Assembly (NCBI RefSeq): GCF_011799805.1
Contig: NZ_WXUB01000001.1
Span: 372,001-436,000 of the forward strand
DNA: 64,000 nucleotides
Reading direction: 5' to 3'
From: Maribellus sediminis
GTDB lineage: Bacteria; Bacteroidota; Bacteroidia; Bacteroidales; Prolixibacteraceae
Part shown: positions 46,701 to 55,565 of the stretch, one piece after another
Numbering within the stretch: position 1 is the stretch's first letter
Layout: every line of letters starts with the position of its first letter
Position numbers and translations under genes: made by a program
Notes under the pieces: model-generated
Database searches by the model: none
What the model was told of the DNA's origin: nothing
The model's input: only the letters and a program-made list of their open reading frames with translations

Positions 46701-49700
46701 CGATCAGGTTCCCGGATACAACAAACATCGACACCACAATTTGTGAGGGCGAACCAATCTTTGCCTGGGGAGTAAATACCATCCACCAGGTGGATGCCTA
46801 TACCGACAGCATTTATACCGACGTTCTTCAGAATCAGTTTGGTTGCGACTCCATTGTAAATCTTGATGTGAGGATACTTCGACCTGCTTATTTCGCTGAT
46901 ACGATCGATATCTGCGAAAGCGAACCTGCTTATTCGTGGTACAGTCACACGATACTGACCGACCGCGACAGCATTTATTACGATACGCTTTATTATGCAC
47001 AAGGATGCGACTCGCTGCGTCTGCAGTTAGAGATTATTTCGCACCCGGTTTATGATATCCCATTCGATACAGTTCTTTGTGAAGGAAGCGATGGCTTTGT
47101 ATGGAACAGTTACACTATTAATACCTTCGTTGATAGCCTCTACACTGATTCGCTGACTACGGTTTGGGGTTGCGATTCGATAGTAAGTCTGGATGTTAAA
47201 ATAGTTCCGGCTTTCAAAGACACATTGCGTGAAGCTTTCTGTTTCGGAGAGCCAATAGCAGACTGGAACGGTCTGGTCATCTCCAATGAATCAGACGGCG
47301 TTTATCTTTATACTGTGCCCGGCCCCGGTGGTTGCGATACCCTGATCTTCTACGAAGTGACCATTAATCCGGTAACGGATACTGTTCTTGATACTGTGCT
47401 GTGTTATGGTTTGGATGACTTTATGTGGAATAACCGTTTGATCTCCGGCACTGTTGGTGGTTCTTATCTCGACACCCTGAAAAACAGCTATGGTTGCGAT
47501 TCCCTGTTAACCTATAACGTAACCATTCTGCCTCCGGATACAGTTCGCATGGATACCATCCTTTGTGTAGGCACTCCGGAATATGACTGGAACGGTAATA
47601 CCGTTTCAACCACTTTGGAAGATGTTTACGAAGCAACGTTGCAAACGGCTTTAGGCTGTGACTCAGTTGTAATTTTGACTGTGTCATTAATTGAAGGAAC
47701 AACCACATATGATACCCTTTATGCCTGCGGAGAATATACCTGGATGGAAGGAACCGGAGAGACCTATTATGTATCTGATGATTATCTGCATACTTTAAAT
47801 GCTGAAGCCGGATGTGCCGACAGTTTATGGCTGCACCTGGTGATCAGTAATCCGGTCATCATTGCTGATTCAGTAAATGTGCTTTGCTATGGCGACAGCA
47901 CCGGATCAATTGATATTACTGTTACAGGAGGGGTTGAGCCATACACTTATTTATGGAGTAACGGAGCTACCACTCAAGATATCAGTGGACTGCCGGCCGG
48001 AACTTATACCGTAACCGTTACTGATGCATTATCTGATACGCTTCCTTGTTTTGCAACACTTGATATTACCATTGAAGAGCCTAAAGAATTGCTTCTTACA
48101 CTGGATGCCGTAACAAATGTTGATGTTATGGGCGAATCGACGGGAAGCATTGAGGTTCTGGTTAGCGAAGGTACTCCGGATTATAGATTCCAGTGGACAA
48201 ACGAAGCCGGTACCGTGGTTGACTCGGTTCAGAACCTGTATAACCAGCCCGCAGGAGATTATACATTAACTGTTTGGGATGCATACGACTGTCCGGCTAC
48301 AATTTCCGCAACGATTACTGAACCTATTCCGCTGCAAAGATATATGGAGCCGGTTGATACTTCAATTTGTTATGAAGACCGCTACAATTTCCCTCTTCTG
48401 GATTCTCTGAAACAATATATTGCCTTACACCCTGACATTGATGTCTTCTCACTTGCGGGTCTCGATACCAGCACCTTTAGGCTTGATTCTGTAATAGTTG
48501 TAGGAAGCAGTTATTGTTACGAAGAAATACGTACCTACAGCATTATGGATTTTGATGGTGAAACCTTAAGCGCCACCCATCGGATTATTGTTGATGACCA
48601 GGAGGATCCGGTAATAAATTGTCCGGATGACTTCTCAGTTTCAGATGGAATTGTTCCTGATCATCTTGATTCTATCGGATTCCTGACTGCAGGTGGCTGG
48701 TTTAGTGATAACTGTGGCGTTGTACGTTTTGACTATGTCGGTCAGCAAAGTGATGGAAACTCTGATCCGGAGATAATATGGAGAACATATGAAGTTGAAG
48801 ATTATTGCGGCAATATAAGTCAGTGTATTCAGGAGATTACCGTTTACACCACTGCCGATCTTGCACTCAACTGCGACGATCTGCCGGATGTTTATTATGA
48901 TTGCAAAGATTTCAGACCAAACTATAGAAATATTGCAGACTTCGAAGCTGCCGGTGGTAAGTATTACAGTTCGGTGCCAATTGACACCTTCTTTTATAAT
49001 GATAATGTGAAAGGCAGTTTCTGTCCGACTATTACCCGGACTTATACACTACGTAATGTTGCAGGACTGGAAGAAAAATGTACTCAGATATTTGAAGTAC
49101 TCGATTCAGTGAAACCGACACTGATTCTTCCCGATAAACACATTTATTGTGATGAAACCTGGCCGACATATGCCACTTATTCCGAAGTAAACAGGTATCG
49201 GAACTCCCACGGAAATTTAGCTTCTGATAATTGTGGTAATGGATCGATAGATTATTTGACTTATGTAAGACAACGAGTGATAGGATCCTGTCCAACAGAG
49301 ATACAAAGAACCTATCGCTTATATGATAAATGTGGAAATTTCAGGGAAACTGTTGAAAGTATATTTGTTTACGATACGATCCCACCTGTAGTAAACAACT
49401 TCCCGGATGAAATTACTGCCGATTGTGATATTCCAACACCATACACTTTAGCCGATTTAGATGTATTTGATGATTGTGTTCCTGCTGTTCAGATATCTTA
49501 TCGCGATTCACTGGGTGATGTAAATGAATCGGGAGTCATGTACCGCATTTACACCTTCACCGATGGATGTAATCCTGTGGTGAAAGTTCAGAAGATTACT
49601 ATTATTTTAACAGAAGTTCCCGAGTTTGACGCCATCGGCCCGATCTGTCAGTTTAACGAAGCTCCGGCATTACCAACTACTGATATTAATGGAATAACGG

Positions 49701-52700
49701 GATACTGGTTGCCTGATAGTATTAATACCGCAATTGCCGGAACTTCCGATTATATTTTCTATCCCGATTCAGGCCAGTGTGCAGGACCATTTAGCCTTGC
49801 AGTTGAGATCCGTCCGGCTATTGATGTGTATGAAGTGTTGCATGTTGACCAGGCATATAATCCCGATTCGGTTGGAGAAATTCGGATTGGTGTACTGGAG
49901 GGAACTGCTCCATTCGATTATTTATGGAGTAACGGAGGAACAACAAATTACATTGATAATCTGCCTGCGGGAACCTATACGGTTTATGTAAACGATGCTA
50001 TCGGTTGTACAGATACTTTAACCATTGAAATTACTGCTGCAGAACCTGAACTGGCCTGTATCCCGGATACGACAATCGAATGTCCTGATCCGTTGCAATA
50101 TCCGCCGGCTTCCACTATTGCTGAATTTATTGCCTATGGTGGCTCCTATAAACCGGACAGTCTGGTAGCAAGAGTGAGCAGCTTTGAAATGGCAGGCGAT
50201 CGCGATTCATGTTTAAGCATCGATCGTTACTATGTGATTGAAAATATTTTCGGACGCAGTGACACCTGTGTGCAACATGTCGACTTCTATGATAATGTTC
50301 CACCTGTGATCATTGCTCCTGAAGGCGATACAGCTGAATGTTTGTCGACCGTAGTTCCGCGGATTGAAACATTTGCAGACTTCCTGGCGATGGATGGCGC
50401 AGATGCCTACGATCCGAATTGTGAGCTTGATCCTACCACATTCACGGTTCGTGATACAGCAATTCTCCTGGCACCTGGTCGCTCGCAAGTGATCTATTCC
50501 TACAGCATTGCCGATTTCTGCGGAAATATTGCACGCGATACCAGCTACTACATCAGTACCGATGACCAGGCACCGGAAGTATTCTGTGCCGATATTACGG
50601 TTTATCTGGATGAAAACGGCGAATATAAACTAAGTGTGCAGGATTCAATTGCTATGGTCGATAGCGTTTATGATAATTGCACTGCACCCGAAGACCTGGA
50701 AGTTCGTCTTTCATGGCGGGCAGTGACCTGTGAAGATGTGGAATCCGGACTTCAGGTTCGTATTGAAGTGTACGATGAAGCTGGTCTTTCTGATGCTTGT
50801 GTAGCTACTGTTACTGTGGTGGATACTGTACCTCCCGTAGCCCTTTGTAAACCGGATACCATTTATCTGGATGAAAATGGACAGGCAAGTATCACTGCCG
50901 ATATGATCAATGATGGTTCGTATGATAATTGTACGGATGTAACACTGGAGCTTGACCGGTATAATTTTGATTGTGTTGATTTAGGAGACAATACGGTTAC
51001 CTTAATCGTTACTGACGGATATGGATTAAAAGATAGTTGCCAGACTACGGTTACAGTATTGGATGCCATATCTCCTGAAATTAGCTGTATCGTTCGTGAT
51101 ACTGTTCGTTTGAGTGAAGAAGACGGTACTTATACTTTGACTTATGATATGGTAACTACTTCAGAGTGGGAGAATTGTGAAATTGTAAGCCGTGAACTGG
51201 ATAGATACGTACTGAATTGCGACGATATAGAGGCAAGCCCGGTTACCATAACGGCAATCGCAACCGACCAAAGTGGTAATATTGGTTACTGTACAGCGGA
51301 ATTTGTGGTATACGGAAATATTCCACCGGTAGCATTGCCAGATTACGATACCACCATTGTAGATGTGCCAATTTCGGTTTATGTAGTTGAGAACGACTAC
51401 GACATAGGACTGAAAACCGATATACGAAATAGCACGCTTACTATCCTGACTCAACCTGGAAGCAATATTGGAACGGCAGAAGCGGATACTGTTAGCGGAT
51501 TTATCAAGTTCACTCCGGCACCGGGATATGTTGGACGGGCTGTGATTCAATATAAAATTTGCGACGATGCTATTCCATGTAAGGAAGAATGTGCTGAAAC
51601 TTACCTGTACATAATGGTTCTTCCGGCTAATAAGCCACCGCTTGCAGTAGATGATTACTTCGATGTGCCATGTATTAGTCTGTCAGGAGATGTATCGTTT
51701 ACCGATTCCGATCCGGATGGCGATGAAATTGAGATCAATCCGGTTCCGCTTGTGTCGCCGGTTAACGGAACACTGGTGTTGTACAGTGATGGTCATTTCG
51801 AATACGAGCCATTTATCGACTTTACCGAAGGAGTTGACAGCTTCCAGTATGAAATTTGGGATAAACCTACATTTGGCGAAAGTCTGCGCGATACAGCCTG
51901 GGTATACATCACCCGTGTACCTGATAACGACTGTGACGGTGTAGCCGATGCAATTGATATCGACGATGACAACGACGGTATCCGTGATAACATTGAAAAC
52001 GGAGGCTTCTGGCCGGAAGATCCGGGTGCGGAACTGATCGACTCCGATAACGATGGAATACCGAATTACCTGGATATTGATTCGGACAATGATGGAATTG
52101 TGGACAATATCGAAGGTCAGTGGGAAAATGGTGACGGATGGGCAAATTGGAATGAACCTGTGGGATGGCGCGACCAGAATAACAACGGCTGGGATGCTCA
52201 TTACGACTGGGAAGAAGGTGCTGGTGGTATTCCGTTTGATATGGATTTGGCTGATACCGATGGAGACGGAGTTCCCGATTACCTTGATAGCGACTCGGAT
52301 AACGACAATGTTCCCGACTACATTGAAGGACATGATGACAATGCCGATGGTATTGCCGATGTGATACGTATTTACAGCGATGTAGACCGCGATGGTTTGG
52401 ATGATGCTTACGACTGGGTTGACGGTTGGGGAATACCTGACCTGATTGATAACGAAACAGGAAGCTCGGCTCCGCTTCAGGACTTCGATGGCGATGGTAC
52501 ACGCGACTGGCGTGATACCAACGACGAAGACGATGAGTACATGACCATCAACGAAGACATTAACGGTAACGGCGATTATAGTGATGATGACCTCGACCTC
52601 GACGGCCATCCGGAATACCTGGATACTGAACTTGAATGTGATCTCTTCATTCCTGAAGGATTCTCACCAAACGACGACGGTGTCCACGACTTCTTCCAGA

Positions 52701-52957
52701 TCCTGTGTATCTACCCGCGTTACCCGGATGCGAAACTGATGATCTTTAACCGAAACGGTAACCTGCTCTGGGAAAAAGAACACTACGGAAACTACGATTA
52801 CTGGGGATGGAACGATGCCTGGTGGTGGGGTACTTCCGATAATAAGCTCACTATTGGTAGGTCAGGAGGATTGCCGGCAGGTAACTACATTTACGTCCTC
52901 TTGTTGAACGACGGCCTTGGCGGCGTTCGTAATGGTACGGTTATGATCGCTTACTAA
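43781..52957 (+). CDS. SprB-like surface protein with type B type IX sorting domain, 3058 residues
   Basis: A very large secreted protein. Signal peptide: residues 1-20 (ending LLAQ). Domains in order: a PKD/Ig-like start; at least four SprB repeats (about 205-610; signatures such as CYGYSDGFI and AGTYYVTVTD); twelve tandem 55-residue repeats each with a GCDS-like core (about 695-1360); two more SprB repeats (to 1520); HYR-like units (to 2500) interrupted by another SprB unit near 2030; two cadherin-like Ig units (2510-2710); acidic thrombospondin type 3 calcium-binding repeats (DNDGI-type, 2715-2950); and a type B sorting domain (2955-3058) starting IPEGFSPNDDGVHDFF. The last domain sends proteins through the type IX system and often pairs with PorP/SprF barrels, which fits the PorP-like gene upstream. 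SprB itself is the mobile adhesin of gliding Flavobacteria; motility here is not shown. Confidence 0.93.
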   Translation: MKKLMYIVFFLLMAANLLAQETYVIDSVCVGAERTYRRDGGAGYTYDWEIIDLQGGDTIYVTGNDFIEVNGSDTTWGNEIEYLWDAEGEFDIVVQVFSEHRCDTIEQGIVKVFEEPFVDAGPDSILCDEIIEMTLAGDTAWNYSALYWETLGDGTFTGDAGLHPTYRFGATDIANGEVSLVLKADGFALNNTCEPAYDTVTYYFSTPELTSDWHDPYCYNDSSGWIKVSVSGGLQPFDYYWEGPPGFVSSNTDSIGGLWAGTYYVTVTDRNFCTDIDTIVLFNPPELLLSIDSVRDVSCYGYSDGFIWASATGGTGELSFNWEGPDGYVAGEDSISDLRAGIYVLTVWDEYGCTLIDTVTVEEPDPLIAVIDSFMNVQCYGFNNGYAHVEVTAGTGPYTYSWNSDPAQDSTWATDLGPGWYTATITDLNGCMAWDSVYIDEPELLVVTGDSIDARCDGGKPGEIHLQVSGGNRLANAPFYYFEWYNEADSLIATTQDIYGLAGDQYYTVYVSDSLGCNDSLSIYVNEIPMMEMVYKVDTARCYGDLWNVAIDVSLGRPPYIYEWIDTAGTVFATTDSVTVPAGFYTVNVIDQDSCVLTELFNLVEPPLVKVDISGDSILCYGDELMLHGNPQGGTGVLAQSWTGNGSYYLNFTDRANVNFAYQPPAGAYDFIYTIVDEVGCDATDTFLVNIYPPSYFNDTLEVCAFSEPFQYNEHITITSDADRIYRDTIFGGSQYGCDSLITVDVKVLFPEYYDTTIYVCENVAPYQPYGNITIYPDRDSIYLDTLSYVGTDCDSLLITINVFTKPLTYSEHDSTLCAGADEFQWNNRWIQTDSSQVYLDTLLGANQFECDSILTYIVTINPPDTTYLFDTICEGSDPYVWIETSTDTIIVQTAYDSIYEAALPNQFGCDSIVILDVHLLPTTDTVIDTMLCYNETDFYAWNHRVVYMQHDSTYLDTLVNQWGCDSLLTLNVTIRFPDTTNIDTTICEGEPIFAWGVNTIHQVDAYTDSIYTDVLQNQFGCDSIVNLDVRILRPAYFADTIDICESEPAYSWYSHTILTDRDSIYYDTLYYAQGCDSLRLQLEIISHPVYDIPFDTVLCEGSDGFVWNSYTINTFVDSLYTDSLTTVWGCDSIVSLDVKIVPAFKDTLREAFCFGEPIADWNGLVISNESDGVYLYTVPGPGGCDTLIFYEVTINPVTDTVLDTVLCYGLDDFMWNNRLISGTVGGSYLDTLKNSYGCDSLLTYNVTILPPDTVRMDTILCVGTPEYDWNGNTVSTTLEDVYEATLQTALGCDSVVILTVSLIEGTTTYDTLYACGEYTWMEGTGETYYVSDDYLHTLNAEAGCADSLWLHLVISNPVIIADSVNVLCYGDSTGSIDITVTGGVEPYTYLWSNGATTQDISGLPAGTYTVTVTDALSDTLPCFATLDITIEEPKELLLTLDAVTNVDVMGESTGSIEVLVSEGTPDYRFQWTNEAGTVVDSVQNLYNQPAGDYTLTVWDAYDCPATISATITEPIPLQRYMEPVDTSICYEDRYNFPLLDSLKQYIALHPDIDVFSLAGLDTSTFRLDSVIVVGSSYCYEEIRTYSIMDFDGETLSATHRIIVDDQEDPVINCPDDFSVSDGIVPDHLDSIGFLTAGGWFSDNCGVVRFDYVGQQSDGNSDPEIIWRTYEVEDYCGNISQCIQEITVYTTADLALNCDDLPDVYYDCKDFRPNYRNIADFEAAGGKYYSSVPIDTFFYNDNVKGSFCPTITRTYTLRNVAGLEEKCTQIFEVLDSVKPTLILPDKHIYCDETWPTYATYSEVNRYRNSHGNLASDNCGNGSIDYLTYVRQRVIGSCPTEIQRTYRLYDKCGNFRETVESIFVYDTIPPVVNNFPDEITADCDIPTPYTLADLDVFDDCVPAVQISYRDSLGDVNESGVMYRIYTFTDGCNPVVKVQKITIILTEVPEFDAIGPICQFNEAPALPTTDINGITGYWLPDSINTAIAGTSDYIFYPDSGQCAGPFSLAVEIRPAIDVYEVLHVDQAYNPDSVGEIRIGVLEGTAPFDYLWSNGGTTNYIDNLPAGTYTVYVNDAIGCTDTLTIEITAAEPELACIPDTTIECPDPLQYPPASTIAEFIAYGGSYKPDSLVARVSSFEMAGDRDSCLSIDRYYVIENIFGRSDTCVQHVDFYDNVPPVIIAPEGDTAECLSTVVPRIETFADFLAMDGADAYDPNCELDPTTFTVRDTAILLAPGRSQVIYSYSIADFCGNIARDTSYYISTDDQAPEVFCADITVYLDENGEYKLSVQDSIAMVDSVYDNCTAPEDLEVRLSWRAVTCEDVESGLQVRIEVYDEAGLSDACVATVTVVDTVPPVALCKPDTIYLDENGQASITADMINDGSYDNCTDVTLELDRYNFDCVDLGDNTVTLIVTDGYGLKDSCQTTVTVLDAISPEISCIVRDTVRLSEEDGTYTLTYDMVTTSEWENCEIVSRELDRYVLNCDDIEASPVTITAIATDQSGNIGYCTAEFVVYGNIPPVALPDYDTTIVDVPISVYVVENDYDIGLKTDIRNSTLTILTQPGSNIGTAEADTVSGFIKFTPAPGYVGRAVIQYKICDDAIPCKEECAETYLYIMVLPANKPPLAVDDYFDVPCISLSGDVSFTDSDPDGDEIEINPVPLVSPVNGTLVLYSDGHFEYEPFIDFTEGVDSFQYEIWDKPTFGESLRDTAWVYITRVPDNDCDGVADAIDIDDDNDGIRDNIENGGFWPEDPGAELIDSDNDGIPNYLDIDSDNDGIVDNIEGQWENGDGWANWNEPVGWRDQNNNGWDAHYDWEEGAGGIPFDMDLADTDGDGVPDYLDSDSDNDNVPDYIEGHDDNADGIADVIRIYSDVDRDGLDDAYDWVDGWGIPDLIDNETGSSAPLQDFDGDGTRDWRDTNDEDDEYMTINEDINGNGDYSDDDLDLDGHPEYLDTELECDLFIPEGFSPNDDGVHDFFQILCIYPRYPDAKLMIFNRNGNLLWEKEHYGNYDYWGWNDAWWWGTSDNKLTIGRSGGLPAGNYIYVLLLNDGLGGVRNGTVMIAY

Positions 52958-53083
52958 GGCAACTTACCCCAAATTATAAGGAATACATGTGACAATTGTC
53001 TTTACGAACTGCCTTTCAGCGGTGAGGTAATATTCCGTTTTGACAATACACTTCGGATTAATTTTGTTGTGATAAACCTACAT

Positions 53084-53117
53084 TTTGTTAATTTATGGAA
53101 CGAAGTTTGTATCTTGA
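53084..53117 (+). promoter_or_regulatory. Possible promoter for the plug-domain gene
   Basis: TTTG (53084-53087) and TATCTTGA (53110-53117) are separated by 22 nt and lie 27 nt before the start at 53145. The spacing is close to the Bacteroidota -33/-7 arrangement but the -7 box is imperfect. Confidence 0.35.
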
Positions 53118-53144
53118 CTGCCAGAGTACTAAATAGCCGTCAGC

Positions 53145-55565
53145 ATGTACAAAACACTTGTCCTCATTGTTTTTTTTCTTGGAAATATTTCGGTGGGTTT
53201 GGCTCAGGATTTAACATTTATTGAACACGAAAAGGCCATTCCTTTCGAGAAGGTATATTTGCAAACCGACCGCGAATTTTATTTTATGGGCGATACACTT
53301 TGGTTTGCCGCCTACCTTGTGAATGCCCAAAGTCATACACCCATCGCGGGGAAATGTAACCTTTATGTCGACCTGATAAATGCTGAAGGTGATTTTATTC
53401 GTCGCGAGCTGTTTATGCTTGATGATGGAACCTGTCCCGGCTATCTGAGTTTTTACGATAAAACGCTGGAAGAAGGCAATTACCTTCTGCGGGCTTATAC
53501 CGACTACCTCAAACCTTTTGGCGATGATTTGTATTTTTCGAAGTCGATAAAACTGCTAAAGGTAAAGAACAGCTTCGGATTTAATGAGGAAGCGGAGAAT
53601 ACGACACCCAAAAAAATCGATCTTCAGTTTTTTCCTGAAGGAGGATTCCTGTTAAACGGGGTGATTAATCATGTTGCATTTATTGCCACCGACGAGAACG
53701 GAAGAGCTATTGATGTGAACGGCAGGGTGGTGGATAATACCGGAAAAGAACTCCTGCGGTTTGAAACAGCATACAAGGGGATGGGACGTTTTATTTTTAT
53801 TCCCGAAACTACAAATACTTACTTCGTAGAGATCGATGGAGTTGGCGACCGCTTTGAACTGCCCGAAATAAGGAAAAAAGGGGCAAAACTTATGGCCGGT
53901 TTGCCAAACAGCGAATTTGTAAATGTGGTAGTGTTAACACCGCAATATATCGCTGATCAGAAATATTCGATTGCTGTTTTGCATCGTGGCGAAGGACTCG
54001 CAATACTTCAGCCCACCTCTGCATCACTTTCCAAAAGCATTAAAATAAGTAACGAATACCTTCGGCCGGGCATTAACAGGTTGGTGCTGCTCGATGAAAA
54101 AATGGAACCGGTTTCGGAGCGTCTGGTCTTCATGGATTTTAAGGATGAAATAAACGTCACAATAAAACTAAATGCCCAAGCACTGACAACACGCGATAAA
54201 GTAGATTTAAGACTGGAACTTCCGGATAACCTTGCTTCGGCAGAGACGGCAAAATTGTCGATGGTGGTGGTTAACGAAAATATTTTGAATGCTTCGGGGC
54301 CGTCGCAGAACATGAAGTCGTACCTGCTTGCAGATTCGGAGCTGAAAGGCAATATCGATGCACCGCTCGACTACTTTTCCGATGATGATAAGCTGAATTC
54401 GGGACAAAAACTCGATTTACTGATGCTAACACATGGCTGGCGAAACTACCTGTGGAATACCATTCGTACCGGCGACGTGGACTTTGAACCAAAAGCACAA
54501 CAGGGAATTTCGTTTAGCGGGATGGTTAAAGCACCCAACAATAAAAAAGTTGTTGCAAACACCGAAGTGGTGTTCAGTTTAGGTGCCGGTAGCGAATCAT
54601 ACCTTATTTTCGGCAGCACCGATCTAAACGGTTATTATGCTTTCAACAATATCGTTTTTCACGATAGTGCATTGGTTTTAATACAGGGGAAAAACCGGCG
54701 CGACAAAACCAATACTACAACTGTTTTGGACGATCCCTGGTTTGCAGCGCCCGAATTGGGCAGGATTAGTGAAAAGAAGCTAAAGGATTTTCACGATATT
54801 CCTGTGTCTGCATTTCGGATGAAGTATTTAAATGAACTGGCACTGGAAGAATTCTATCCCGACAGGAATTCAAGGATGTTGGGGGAGATCAATATACTTG
54901 GACAGAAAAAGGAAGAACCGGAAGACGAACATTTTCGAATTTATGGTACGCCTGACTATTCGATTAAAGTTGATGAAAACAGTTATATGTACACTAACAT
55001 TTTCCAGTTTCTGGTTGGCAGAGTGCCCGGAGTGCAGGTTGTTGGTGAGGAAATTAATATCAGGGGAGCAACATCCTTGTCGGGTGGCGATACAAATCCG
55101 CTGTTTGTGCTCGACGGGATTCCGACAGATAAGGACATGGTTGCCGATATTCCGATGGCTGATGTGGATAAAGTGGAAGTTCTTAAAGGAGCATCAGCAG
55201 CCATTTTTGGCATGCGCGGTGCCAATGGAGTGGTTATAATATTCACCAAGACAGGTGCTTCCTCCAATTATATTTCGCAGCCTATCCCCGGAACGGTTAT
55301 AAAAAAGATAAAGGGATTTGCTCCTTATCGCGAATTTTATTCACCACAGTATACCGCTTCGAATATTAGTTCAGTAATCCCTGATTTCAGGACGACCTTG
55401 TATTGGAATCCCGAAATCCTGATGGATCAGCCGACAAAAAGCTTTTCCTTCTTTACCTGCGATAACTTATCGCATTATAAAGTTTTTGTGGAAGGCATTA
55501 CTTCCGATGGCCGGATTTGTTTGGGTGAAGCCGATTTTGTGGTTGACCGGCGTCGCGAAAATTAA
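53145..55565 (+). CDS. Secreted protein with MG2-like and TonB plug domains, no barrel
   Basis: An 806-residue exported protein (signal peptide to about residue 20, ending GLAQ). The N-terminal part has FEKVYLQTDREFYFMGDTLWF in pieces, the hallmark of macroglobulin MG2-like domains in Bacteroidota. A carboxypeptidase-regulatory-like segment lies near 455-510. Residues about 605-710 form a TonB receptor plug: NIRGATSLSGGDTNPLFVLDG and VEVLKGASAAIFGMRGANGV in pieces. A 22-strand barrel should follow but the protein ends about 100 residues later, so it cannot be a normal receptor. Proteins of this kind are known in the phylum; role unknown. It converges with the PLP-enzyme gene (4-bp overlap of stops). 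Confidence 0.85.
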   Translation: MYKTLVLIVFFLGNISVGLAQDLTFIEHEKAIPFEKVYLQTDREFYFMGDTLWFAAYLVNAQSHTPIAGKCNLYVDLINAEGDFIRRELFMLDDGTCPGYLSFYDKTLEEGNYLLRAYTDYLKPFGDDLYFSKSIKLLKVKNSFGFNEEAENTTPKKIDLQFFPEGGFLLNGVINHVAFIATDENGRAIDVNGRVVDNTGKELLRFETAYKGMGRFIFIPETTNTYFVEIDGVGDRFELPEIRKKGAKLMAGLPNSEFVNVVVLTPQYIADQKYSIAVLHRGEGLAILQPTSASLSKSIKISNEYLRPGINRLVLLDEKMEPVSERLVFMDFKDEINVTIKLNAQALTTRDKVDLRLELPDNLASAETAKLSMVVVNENILNASGPSQNMKSYLLADSELKGNIDAPLDYFSDDDKLNSGQKLDLLMLTHGWRNYLWNTIRTGDVDFEPKAQQGISFSGMVKAPNNKKVVANTEVVFSLGAGSESYLIFGSTDLNGYYAFNNIVFHDSALVLIQGKNRRDKTNTTTVLDDPWFAAPELGRISEKKLKDFHDIPVSAFRMKYLNELALEEFYPDRNSRMLGEINILGQKKEEPEDEHFRIYGTPDYSIKVDENSYMYTNIFQFLVGRVPGVQVVGEEINIRGATSLSGGDTNPLFVLDGIPTDKDMVADIPMADVDKVEVLKGASAAIFGMRGANGVVIIFTKTGASSNYISQPIPGTVIKKIKGFAPYREFYSPQYTASNISSVIPDFRTTLYWNPEILMDQPTKSFSFFTCDNLSHYKVFVEGITSDGRICLGEADFVVDRRREN

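Noticed and set aside
51683-52609. A 308-codon antisense open frame with many Ile and Val
   Set aside because: It mirrors the Asp/Asn-rich calcium-binding repeats of the sense gene; GAT/AAC codons read backwards give ATC/GTT. No independent signal.
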